This document shows, in pieces, positions 1 through 6,672 of a stretch of 8,049 nt of DNA. Made by a program: the position numbers and the translations under genes. The first letter of the stretch is position 1. The number at the start of each line of letters is the position of its first letter. The notes under the pieces were generated by a model that worked only from the letters and a program-made list of their open reading frames with translations, was not told the DNA's origin and searched no databases. This stretch comes from Rickettsia endosymbiont of Diachasma alloeum (GTDB lineage Bacteria; Pseudomonadota; Alphaproteobacteria; Rickettsiales; Rickettsiaceae), in NCBI GenBank assembly GCA_020404485.1, contig DYDT01000040.1, forward strand, positions 1 to 8,049. Reading direction: 5' to 3'.

Positions 1-113
1 AGATATTTTGCAACTTCTATAGTCCCTCTTTCAACTCCTCCCGACACTAGAGCAGGAACTACTTGCAAAATAGTATATTTATTGTATCGTTTACTTGAAT
101 TTAATGAAGGCAT
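1..113 (-). CDS. GT-B (GT4-like) glycosyltransferase, N-terminal fragment cut by the window edge
   Basis: Reading the minus strand from the ATG at 113-111 gives 37 complete codons with no stop before the edge. After a polar start (MPSLNSSKRYNKY), residues 14-22 (TILQVVPAL) form a hydrophobic first beta strand. It is followed by SGGVERGT at 23-30, the glycine-rich N-terminal loop typical of GT4/RfaG-type GT-B glycosyltransferases, and then the start of a helix (IEVAKYL). Family members transfer a sugar from a nucleotide donor to a lipid-linked or glycan acceptor at the cytoplasmic membrane face; donor and acceptor cannot be told from this fragment. The gene lies divergently, 31 bp from the hydrolase gene, and is on the same strand as the glycan operon at 7883-2676. 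The start is the only ATG upstream of the motif in this frame within the readable sequence. Confidence 0.85.
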   Translation of the reverse strand, partial: MPSLNSSKRYNKYTILQVVPALVSGGVERGTIEVAKY

Positions 114-118
114 ATAAT
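90..118 (+). promoter_or_regulatory. candidate sigma70-type promoter for the hydrolase-DUF2608-adaptor cassette
   Basis: A perfect TATAAT -10 hexamer at 113-118 is preceded by a 17-bp spacer and a TTTACT -35 (90-95, 4 of 6 matches to TTGACA). Transcription would begin near 125, leaving a leader of about 20 nt before the ATG at 145. The element overlaps the first codons of the divergent glycosyltransferase, and the last base of that gene's start codon (113) is also the first base of the -10. In DNA this AT-rich some matches are expected by chance, but hexamer quality, spacing and position agree. Confidence 0.5.
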
Positions 119-126
119 TTCATCTG

Positions 127-144
127 TTTAAATAATTATTTAAA
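127..144. repeat. 18-bp perfect AT-only palindrome abutting the hydrolase start codon
   Basis: The bases TTTAAATAATTATTTAAA equal their own reverse complement over all 18 positions, and the palindrome ends one base before the ATG at 145. It fills most of the 31-bp gap between the two divergent genes and lies just downstream of the candidate -10. It could be a repressor site, or a weak hairpin or unstructured AU leader that replaces a Shine-Dalgarno sequence, since none is visible. Chance is a real possibility because only A and T are used. Confidence 0.5.
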
Positions 145-918
145 ATGCACAAGCTTTATACTAGAACACAAGACAAATTTGTTGTCTATAATAATTATAG
201 AATTGTTAATACAAATATTCCACCTATAATTTTTTTACACGGCTTAATGTCAGGTATGCATTCATCTAAAGCTCTCTATTTAATAGATTATTGTAAAAAA
301 AACAATTATAATTTTACTATTTTTGATAATTTTGGTCACGGTCATGCTACAGGACAATTTACAGATCAAACTATTAGTAGTTGGTTAGAAGGAGTAGCTC
401 TAGTTTTAGATGAATTAATTGATGATCAAGCCATAATAGTCGGCTCAAGCATGGGAGGATGGCTTGCATTTCTTGCAGCTTTAAAGTTTCCAAATAAAGT
501 TAAAGGACTTATCTGTTTAGCCCCTGCAGCTGATTTTACAGAAGATATTTGGCACAATCTATTGCCGGAAGATCAATCTAGAATGCAAAAAGAAAGTGTG
601 TTAGAAATATTAGGTAGAAGTTGTGAATATAGATACCCTATTAGCTATAAATTAATCGAAGATGCAAAAAAGCATTTACTATTGACAAAGAACGAAATTG
701 ATATAAATATTCCGGTGCATTTAATCCATGGTATGTTAGATGAAGATGTGCCTTATGAAATTTCTCTTAAACTATTAGACAAAATAACAAGCAAACAAAT
801 GGTACTGAAATTAATTAAAGATGGAAAACATAACCTATCTAGAGAAGAGGACTTAAAGGTTATGACAAATTCTTTAGAGGAAATAATAAATAATATAAAA
901 AACGAAAAATATGTTTAG
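145..918 (+). CDS. alpha/beta hydrolase, ABHD10-like (serine hydrolase/esterase)
   Basis: The 257-residue protein has a full catalytic set for the alpha/beta hydrolase fold: HGLMSG (32-37) as oxyanion loop, GSSMG (100-104) as nucleophile elbow with Ser102, HGMLDEDVP (195-203) carrying the likely acid Asp199, and the histidine in DGKHN (His229). The arrangement of SGMHSSKA, DNFGHG and GSSMGGWLA, followed by APAADFTEDIW, resembles the ABHD10-like hydrolases common in alphaproteobacteria, whose animal relatives act as thioesterases or acyl-glucuronide esterases. The natural bacterial substrate is unknown; a small ester or thioester is inferred. No signal peptide or membrane segment is seen, so it should be cytosolic. 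An in-frame stop at 133-135 leaves the ATG at 145 as the first possible ATG. It is the first gene of a three-gene plus-strand cassette and its last 8 nt overlap the next gene. Confidence 0.9.
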   Translation: MHKLYTRTQDKFVVYNNYRIVNTNIPPIIFLHGLMSGMHSSKALYLIDYCKKNNYNFTIFDNFGHGHATGQFTDQTISSWLEGVALVLDELIDDQAIIVGSSMGGWLAFLAALKFPNKVKGLICLAPAADFTEDIWHNLLPEDQSRMQKESVLEILGRSCEYRYPISYKLIEDAKKHLLLTKNEIDINIPVHLIHGMLDEDVPYEISLKLLDKITSKQMVLKLIKDGKHNLSREEDLKVMTNSLEEIINNIKNEKYV

Positions 919-1675
919 CAAAATAAATAAAATCCATGATTTTAAAGAAGTTATAGAAGCAATAGAAAAAGCTGATGAAACTTATCTAGTACTTTTTGAT
1001 GTTGATGAAGTAATAGTGATGAATTCAGATGAATCTAGATTAACGCATGATTATCGCAAAGTATTAGTAAATGATATCGAAAAAAGACTCACGATAGAGC
1101 AATGTAAATTATTGATGAGTGTAGTTTTAAAAGACCGCAAAGCTAGGTTTGTGAATAATGATATTTTAACCATATTTGTTTACTTAAAGAAAAAAAATAT
1201 TCCAGCGATGGGACTTACAAAACTTCCTACCGGTAAATTTGGTATAATTGAGGATATGATAAAATGGAGAAAACAAGAATTAACTTCATTGAAAGTGAAT
1301 CTTCAAGAATTATCACCTTTAAATGATGAGATCATAATAAAAGATTTTAATGCTGGTTATGGTGATCCTATTTTAAAAGATGGAATAATTTATACCGCAG
1401 AATATGATAAGGGAGCGGTGCTTGAATATGTGTTGCAAAAAACAAATTATTCTCCAAAATCAATAATATTCATAGATGATATAGAAGAAAATTTATTATC
1501 ATTACAAAAGATATGTAGTAAACTAAAAATTAATTACCAAGGATTTGAGTTTATGGGCTCCGCAATCGTCTCTGAACCTGATCTTAATGAACAACTAGAA
1601 AAAATTAGATTTGAGGTTCTAGAAAAAGAATATAAATGGTTAACGGATGAGGAGCTAAAAAAGCTAAAAAAATAA
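911..1675 (+). CDS. DUF2608 family HAD-like protein (putative phosphatase)
   Basis: The 254-residue protein shows the haloacid dehalogenase motifs in order: motif I as FDVDEV (29-34, Asp30 nucleophile and Asp32 acid/base), a motif II threonine in GLTKLP (Thr103), a motif III lysine in DKGAVLEYVL (Lys167), and motif IV as FIDDIEENL (187-195, Asp189/Asp190 for Mg2+). Spacing and overall form match the DUF2608 family, known mainly from intracellular bacteria such as Rickettsia, Legionella and chlamydiae. Phosphatase or phosphotransfer activity is inferred from the intact motifs; the substrate is unknown. Many DUF2608 proteins elsewhere are exported, but here no signal peptide is visible, so a cytosolic role is likely. 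The ATG lies inside the end of the hydrolase gene (8-nt overlap, ATGTTTAG), which implies translational coupling. The C-terminus is lysine-rich. Confidence 0.85.
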   Translation: MFSKINKIHDFKEVIEAIEKADETYLVLFDVDEVIVMNSDESRLTHDYRKVLVNDIEKRLTIEQCKLLMSVVLKDRKARFVNNDILTIFVYLKKKNIPAMGLTKLPTGKFGIIEDMIKWRKQELTSLKVNLQELSPLNDEIIIKDFNAGYGDPILKDGIIYTAEYDKGAVLEYVLQKTNYSPKSIIFIDDIEENLLSLQKICSKLKINYQGFEFMGSAIVSEPDLNEQLEKIRFEVLEKEYKWLTDEELKKLKK

Positions 1676-1678
1676 TTT

Positions 1679-2674
1679 ATGTCTACAAAATTTATCGGTT
1701 TTTTTATCTTGTTGATTTCACTTTCTACTATTGCAAGTAAAAAAATAGAAGAAAAAATAATAGGTGTAAAAGTTGCTAAAGCCCATATAGCAGAACTTTA
1801 TGAAGTTTTTAATATCGTAGGGCGATGCCAAAACAATAATAGCCGTGACTATTATGCTAATGCTGCTGGTACTGTTGAAAAAGTTTCAGCTATGCAAGGA
1901 CAAATAGTAAAAAAAGATGATATATTATTAGTTATAGATAAAGATGTAGCGGACACTACTAAATCAAAAGCTGCAGCTTTACTAAATACTAAACAAGACG
2001 AATATGACAGAAAAAATGCTTTACTTGCAAAAAAATATGTAAGTAGTCAAGAATATAAGAAATCGAAAAGTGATCTTGCAGAGGCAAAATTTAATTATAC
2101 GATGGCTCTTAAAACCTATAATGACATGATAATTACCGCACCTTTTAATGGTAAAATAGGTATGATAAAGCCTATGGTTGGTGATGAAGTAATAATAGGT
2201 GACTATCTTTTTAGTATTACAGGAGCTGATAAATCACAAAGTGTTTTTATTGAATTACCAGAATCTTTAAGTGGCAAGGTCTTTGCCGGCACAAAAGCAA
2301 TAGTTAATGGCACAATCCATAGTGAGGTTTTTGCTATCTCACACTATTTATCAAATAATGGTACTATAACCGCTAAAATTGCCTTAACAAATAATACAAA
2401 TATCTTACATAATAGCTATGTGGATGTTAAATTGATAATCAACCCACATGAAAATTTAGCTGTACCAGAAAAATCTATACAACATAATAATCAAGGCAAT
2501 TTTGTCTATAAAATAGATGATGATACAGCAAAACAACTATATGTAAAAACTGGTTTACGAACCAACGGCTTAATCGAAATTACTTCTGATAACATCAAAG
2601 ACAGCGATATAATCGTTACAGAGGGCATGCCCCAAATAAGCGATGGTGCAAAAGTAAAAATACTGGAAGAATAA
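1679..2674 (+). CDS. RND efflux periplasmic adaptor (membrane fusion protein, HlyD/AcrA family)
   Basis: This 331-residue protein has the normal size and order of an RND adaptor. Residues 5-19 are a hydrophobic export signal (FIGFFILLISLSTIA), cleaved after about Ala19 or kept as an anchor; there is no lipobox cysteine. The first lipoyl half is at about 60-87 (AAGTVEKVSAMQGQIVKKDD), an alpha-helical hairpin at 88-148, and the second lipoyl half at 151-181 (ITAPFNGKIG, VGDEVIIGDYLF). A beta-barrel domain follows (about 185-255) and a membrane-proximal domain (about 256-330, with AVPEKSI and VTEGMPQISDGAKVKI). Such proteins bridge an inner-membrane RND pump and a TolC-type outer-membrane channel. 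It starts 3 nt after the DUF2608 stop. No pump gene follows, because the next gene is convergent, so its partner must be encoded elsewhere or is lost. Confidence 0.88.
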   Translation: MSTKFIGFFILLISLSTIASKKIEEKIIGVKVAKAHIAELYEVFNIVGRCQNNNSRDYYANAAGTVEKVSAMQGQIVKKDDILLVIDKDVADTTKSKAAALLNTKQDEYDRKNALLAKKYVSSQEYKKSKSDLAEAKFNYTMALKTYNDMIITAPFNGKIGMIKPMVGDEVIIGDYLFSITGADKSQSVFIELPESLSGKVFAGTKAIVNGTIHSEVFAISHYLSNNGTITAKIALTNNTNILHNSYVDVKLIINPHENLAVPEKSIQHNNQGNFVYKIDDDTAKQLYVKTGLRTNGLIEITSDNIKDSDIIVTEGMPQISDGAKVKILEE

Positions 2675-2675
2675 G

Positions 2676-4457
2676 TTAAAATTTTCTATGTTTTTCAAAC
2701 AATCTTTTTATTTTAGATATAGTTGCACGCATCCCATCATATTTTATAGAATAAATAGCTAACCTGAGTAAACTTGGTATAATAGAAAAACCTAGTGCTA
2801 TTTTTTTCATACCAATAGAGCCGTTCTTTGTAACATTAACATCTTCTTTTAATGATTTTAATTTTATTATAGCTTTTGATAATAAACCAACAGTTAGGGA
2901 ACTATATTTACTTAAATAAGGATGACTAATAATATAAGATGCTGTGTTTATTAAACTTTCTGCATGTTTTCTAGGATTTGACAAAGTATTAGTACTAGTT
3001 ATTCTTACTTGTGACAATTCTTTATCAATACCACCTATCAGATTCTTACTTGCAATAGAAATCCATACACAAAAATCTTCACCATTTCTAATATTTTCAG
3101 GAAATAAATTTTGTTTAAATACAGAAGTTTTAGCCATAACTGTCGGTACTACTATTGGACAGTAATTAATAATTTTGGGAAAGCATTGTCCAGAAAAAGT
3201 ACCTGAATCCTCAAAAGAAAGATATTTTAGTTGCTCATCTACTTTTTGATAAGAAGTATGAGAAAATGATAAATCATTTTCTGCCATGTACCTTAACTGA
3301 GTTTCTATTTTGTCTGGCATAAATAAATCATCAGAATCAAGAAAAGCAATATATTCTCCGGTAGCTTTTTTAATTCCAAAATTACGAGCTGAACTAACGC
3401 CTTTATTTTCTCTGCAAAAATATTTTATTCTCTTATCTTTTCTACATTTTTCAATCAATTTTGATACATCATCAGTTGATCCATCATCTATTACTAATAC
3501 TTCAAAATTTTGATGAGTTTGAGCAAGTACGCTTTCTATAGCCTCTATAGTCCAATCTATTCTATTATATACTGGAATAATAACACTAACTTTAGTATTA
3601 TTTAAATATTTATTTGCCATCTCTAAGGCTAATTGTTCTGATTTTCTATAAGGGGTATAACCTTTTAAAAAGGCTACAAAATCAAATAAAAATACCGTTA
3701 TAGAACCGCCGCCCATTTCTAGCATTTCTTCTTGTGTTAACTCTTTCAAAAATCTTGACCACAATTCTTCACATTCTTCTAAATTGTTAGGAACAACACG
3801 ACTACTTTGTGTTGAATGTTGACGACATTTTACAAGAATCTGAGAATCGCAATGAATTTTTGCTACCCGAAAAATCTTAAAAAACAAATCATAATCTTGA
3901 GTATGCTTTAGAGATTCATTAAATAATCCAACTTTTTGAAAATATATAGCTGGTATTAATAAAGTGCAACCATATGCTAACCCACGTAAAAGAGTAAATA
4001 ATGGTATATCTAATTTTTCTTTTGGATATTTATCATCAGGTTTTATAAAACGTAAAGAACGGGATTTTTCATCAATTAACTCATAACCGCCATAAATTAT
4101 AGTATCTTTGTTATCTAATTTATTTAATATATTAATTTGATGTTCAATTTTACCAGGATAATATAGATCATCATGACTAAGCCATGAAAAATATTCCCCT
4201 TTCATATTTTTTATGCCAACATTTAAAGCTGAACCACATCCACCATTCTCTTTGAAAAAATAACGTATCTGATCACCATATGATAAAGCGATTTCTTCCG
4301 TTTTCCTATTATCTTTTGAGCCGTCATTAACAACTATAACTTCGATATTTTTATATGTTTGAGCTAAAGCACTATCTATTGATTCTTTTAAATAGTTAGC
4401 ACCGTTATATACGGGGATAATAATCGAAACTAGTGGGGAATATATATTTTGTCTCAT
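2676..4457 (-). CDS. tandem GT2-GT2 (GT-A fold) bifunctional glycosyltransferase
   Basis: Two complete GT2 domains lie in one 593-residue chain. Domain 1 (about 9-275) begins VSIIIPVYNG, has the donor-binding NDGS (44-47), SHDD at 94-97 in the DxD position, and a likely catalytic base in TQDYDLFFKI (186-195). Domain 2 (about 290-485) begins VSVIIPVYNR and has DDGSTDD (324-330), a canonical DSDD (374-377), and GED (459-461) as base. Both hold the LAQTY/LAQTH helix, so they look like an ancient duplication or fusion. The C-terminus has a hydrophobic stretch near 553-571 and a very basic tail (KIKRLFEKHRKF), suggesting membrane association. It would add two sugars, or alternating sugars, to a lipid-linked glycan; the specificity is unknown. 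It is the last gene of the operon, its ATG overlaps the acyltransferase stop (ATGA), and it converges on the adaptor gene. Confidence 0.9.
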   Translation of the reverse strand: MRQNIYSPLVSIIIPVYNGANYLKESIDSALAQTYKNIEVIVVNDGSKDNRKTEEIALSYGDQIRYFFKENGGCGSALNVGIKNMKGEYFSWLSHDDLYYPGKIEHQINILNKLDNKDTIIYGGYELIDEKSRSLRFIKPDDKYPKEKLDIPLFTLLRGLAYGCTLLIPAIYFQKVGLFNESLKHTQDYDLFFKIFRVAKIHCDSQILVKCRQHSTQSSRVVPNNLEECEELWSRFLKELTQEEMLEMGGGSITVFLFDFVAFLKGYTPYRKSEQLALEMANKYLNNTKVSVIIPVYNRIDWTIEAIESVLAQTHQNFEVLVIDDGSTDDVSKLIEKCRKDKRIKYFCRENKGVSSARNFGIKKATGEYIAFLDSDDLFMPDKIETQLRYMAENDLSFSHTSYQKVDEQLKYLSFEDSGTFSGQCFPKIINYCPIVVPTVMAKTSVFKQNLFPENIRNGEDFCVWISIASKNLIGGIDKELSQVRITSTNTLSNPRKHAESLINTASYIISHPYLSKYSSLTVGLLSKAIIKLKSLKEDVNVTKNGSIGMKKIALGFSIIPSLLRLAIYSIKYDGMRATISKIKRLFEKHRKF

Positions 4458-5488
4458 CCGACTAATTTTTTAGAATGAGGAATTAGTCTAATTAACATGC
4501 TAACCAATAAACTAATTATGAAAGTAGCAATACTCAAAATCAAACCATCAACTACTGGATAAATCATTATATCATTACTAAAGAAATTGGATGTTAAATA
4601 TTGTAGTCTATCTAATATCCACACATGCACAAAGAAAATAAGAAAACAATTTTCAGAAATGCATTTTAATAATTTATTATATTGAGCAGGTATATTAATA
4701 TTTTGCAATGCTAAAAACATCCCTACAGCTGCTATAACAACATTCGGGGATAAATACCAATAAGCCGTCTCATCAGCATTACCAGAATTTATATTTAAAA
4801 TCCAGGTTATAACAAACGTAACACTACTTCCTAGCAAGGATAAAATTAACCAATAATATCTAGGAAGCTTTAACCCAATATTTTTTCTTATTAAATAAGA
4901 TCCTAAAACCGCATAACCAGAATAATTAAGAAAATTATTAATTACCATCCAATTTATTATTGACAATACATAATAGTAATTAATTGCGAACCATAATATT
5001 AGAAAATAACAAACAAATTTTGTATTTTTAAGCATTTCATTAACAATTAACGAAAGAATTGGCAATAGTAAATAAACTCCTAGCATGTAATAAACAAAAA
5101 CTAGATGATACATTGCAGGTTCACGAAAAATACTTTCTAATACGGGAAAAATATTAAATATTTCGTTATTATTATATAAAATCCAATATTTATATAGGAT
5201 GCTCCAAAATATTAAGGGAATTAATAACCTTTTTGTTTTAGACCATAGTTTTTCTATCGGTACATTATCTTTAATTGCTAAAAAACCCGAAATTATTATA
5301 AATAAAGGAACAGCTACCCTACAAAACGAATCTATAAGATTAGATAAAATAAAACTTTTAGAAAAAGGGATAGATGAATATTTGTAGAATAATGGAGATA
5401 TAGAATGAAGTAATATCACCATAATAATAGCTAGAGTTTTTACTAAATCTACCCAAACAATACGGTTATTATCTATTTTCATTGTCAT
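4454..5488 (-). CDS. membrane acyltransferase, AT3/OafA-type, likely glycan O-acetyltransferase
   Basis: The 344-residue protein is very hydrophobic, with about ten predicted membrane segments (roughly 15-33, 57-75, 88-105, 124-148, 157-180, 184-200, 210-232, 248-262, 281-297, 310-333). It carries the Acyl_transf_3 hallmarks: RIVWVDLVKTLAIIMVILLH (9-28, with the conserved Arg9, Asp14 and His28), and RVAVPLFIIISGFL (57-70) in the second membrane segment. The family moves acyl groups, usually acetyl, from a cytoplasmic donor onto exported glycans such as O-antigen, capsule or enterobacterial common antigen. There is no SGNH domain, so it is of the short stand-alone type. Its place between glycosyltransferases supports a glycan substrate. 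Methionines 1 and 3 are both possible starts; the first gives the same ATGA overlap with the upstream gene as seen at the other junctions. Confidence 0.9.
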   Translation of the reverse strand: MTMKIDNNRIVWVDLVKTLAIIMVILLHSISPLFYKYSSIPFSKSFILSNLIDSFCRVAVPLFIIISGFLAIKDNVPIEKLWSKTKRLLIPLIFWSILYKYWILYNNNEIFNIFPVLESIFREPAMYHLVFVYYMLGVYLLLPILSLIVNEMLKNTKFVCYFLILWFAINYYYVLSIINWMVINNFLNYSGYAVLGSYLIRKNIGLKLPRYYWLILSLLGSSVTFVITWILNINSGNADETAYWYLSPNVVIAAVGMFLALQNINIPAQYNKLLKCISENCFLIFFVHVWILDRLQYLTSNFFSNDIMIYPVVDGLILSIATFIISLLVSMLIRLIPHSKKLVG

Positions 5489-6672
5489 TTACTACCATTT
5501 ATATTTAAAAATTTTAAAAAATTTTCTTTTATATTCTCTAATGTAAAATCTTGCAAGAAACAATTATGTCCATTTTGAGCAAATATACTGTAAGATTCCT
5601 TATCGGATATTGCTTTTTCTAAAACATTTATTATCTCGTTCGTATCTAGCGAAGTGCATATATACCCTGCATTATGTTTAATTATATATTTGCTAGGAGA
5701 CGCATATGGAGGAGCATGACAAAAAACTGGTCTACCTGAGGCAAAATAAGTTACTAATTTTGAAGGAAAACTTGTACTAGATTCTTTGTAAAATTCTTTT
5801 GAAAACCAATATGGCATATAGAGGAGATCTGACTCTGCAAGTAGTTTTATAGTTTCTTCTTGTGAACGCCATCCTAAATATTCAAAATTAGTGGGTGACT
5901 GTACAAACGCTTGAAAAGCTCCTCCCATTATCCTAAGTTTAATATTTTTTCCTGCAATTCTCCAATTAGTTTGATTGAGGGCATTAATAAGGTTTAGCCA
6001 TTCATTTTGTGCATAAAATTGCCCTGCTATACTAATTATAAATTCATTATCATTCGTATAAGAAGTAGCAGGCAGACTTGCCAATTCCTTTGGTAACCCA
6101 GCAATTACCGGTATAGTTGGTATATTATATTTAGCTTCATACTCCTCAGACATAGCCCAAGAAGCAGTAGCACAACAAGTACTATATTTCAGTACTTCAT
6201 CAAATTCTTTTAAAAGTCTTTTTTGAGTAAGCTTATCAGTTTTACAAGCACGAAGCCACCATTCAAAAGAATCCCATACTTGAGTAAATAATGATACTGA
6301 TAATTTCTTAGCCAAAGGTCGTGCTAATCTGATTATGGTTTGACCTTGCAACACAACCCATATAGTGTCAACTTTATGTTCTTTAGCAAACTTAATAATC
6401 TTAGGAAGTAAATAATATTTTACTCTTATTGCATTAAATAACTCTAAAATATAAGCAACCAATCCTCCCGATTTCATCCTTTCAATAAATTTAAATAATT
6501 TTAAATGAGGAATTTTTTCTAACTCTGGTGGTATTTTAAATTCTAAAGCTGGATGTGAAACTGTACACATAACGATTTGATCTAAAGGCAAAAATTTTAC
6601 TAAAGGGCATAGTACTAACCCTGCCGTATAATTTTCACAAGGAGGAATATCGGTTAAAAGTAAAATTTTCAT
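5485..6672 (-). CDS. GT-B glycosyltransferase, GT4-like, divergent
   Basis: The 395-residue protein has the outline of a two-lobed GT-B enzyme. The N-lobe starts with the strand MKILLLTDIPP and a glycine loop (TAGLVLCPLV, 16-25). The C-lobe starts near 211 (FIISIAGQFY) and includes IMGG (248-251), LGWRS (266-270), and a donor-site segment FPSKLVTYFASGRPV (302-316) like the PSKL-EYLAAGKPV of many GT4 enzymes. In the usual EX7E motif the first acid may be Glu297, but the second is not conserved (Val-Thr-Tyr follows Lys-Leu). There are unusual Trp-rich and Cys-rich patches at 133-143 and 166-172. There is no signal peptide, so it acts on the cytoplasmic side. It is the second gene of the operon, with ATGA overlaps at both ends. 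Sugar and acceptor are unknown. Confidence 0.82.
   Translation of the reverse strand: MKILLLTDIPPCENYTAGLVLCPLVKFLPLDQIVMCTVSHPALEFKIPPELEKIPHLKLFKFIERMKSGGLVAYILELFNAIRVKYYLLPKIIKFAKEHKVDTIWVVLQGQTIIRLARPLAKKLSVSLFTQVWDSFEWWLRACKTDKLTQKRLLKEFDEVLKYSTCCATASWAMSEEYEAKYNIPTIPVIAGLPKELASLPATSYTNDNEFIISIAGQFYAQNEWLNLINALNQTNWRIAGKNIKLRIMGGAFQAFVQSPTNFEYLGWRSQEETIKLLAESDLLYMPYWFSKEFYKESSTSFPSKLVTYFASGRPVFCHAPPYASPSKYIIKHNAGYICTSLDTNEIINVLEKAISDKESYSIFAQNGHNCFLQDFTLENIKENFLKFLNINGSK

Noticed and set aside
171..187. Inverted repeat AGACAA-ATTTG-TTGTCT
   Set aside because: It has only 6-bp arms and sits inside the hydrolase coding sequence; this is expected by chance in AT-rich DNA.
2944..3165. 73-codon open frame on the plus strand
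   Set aside because: It lies wholly inside the tandem GT2 gene in antisense, has low-complexity content and no family features; the GT2 frame is clearly the coding one.
3310..3513. 67-codon open frame on the plus strand
   Set aside because: It is antisense to the second GT2 domain, over its conserved motifs, which are explained by the real gene.
5199..5387. 62-codon open frame on the plus strand
   Set aside because: It is antisense to the conserved N-terminal membrane region of the AT3 acyltransferase and has no independent support.
5480..5482. Alternative start (Met3) for the AT3 acyltransferase
   Set aside because: The upstream Met1 gives the 4-nt ATGA overlap repeated at the other operon junctions, so it is the better choice, though Met3 cannot be excluded.
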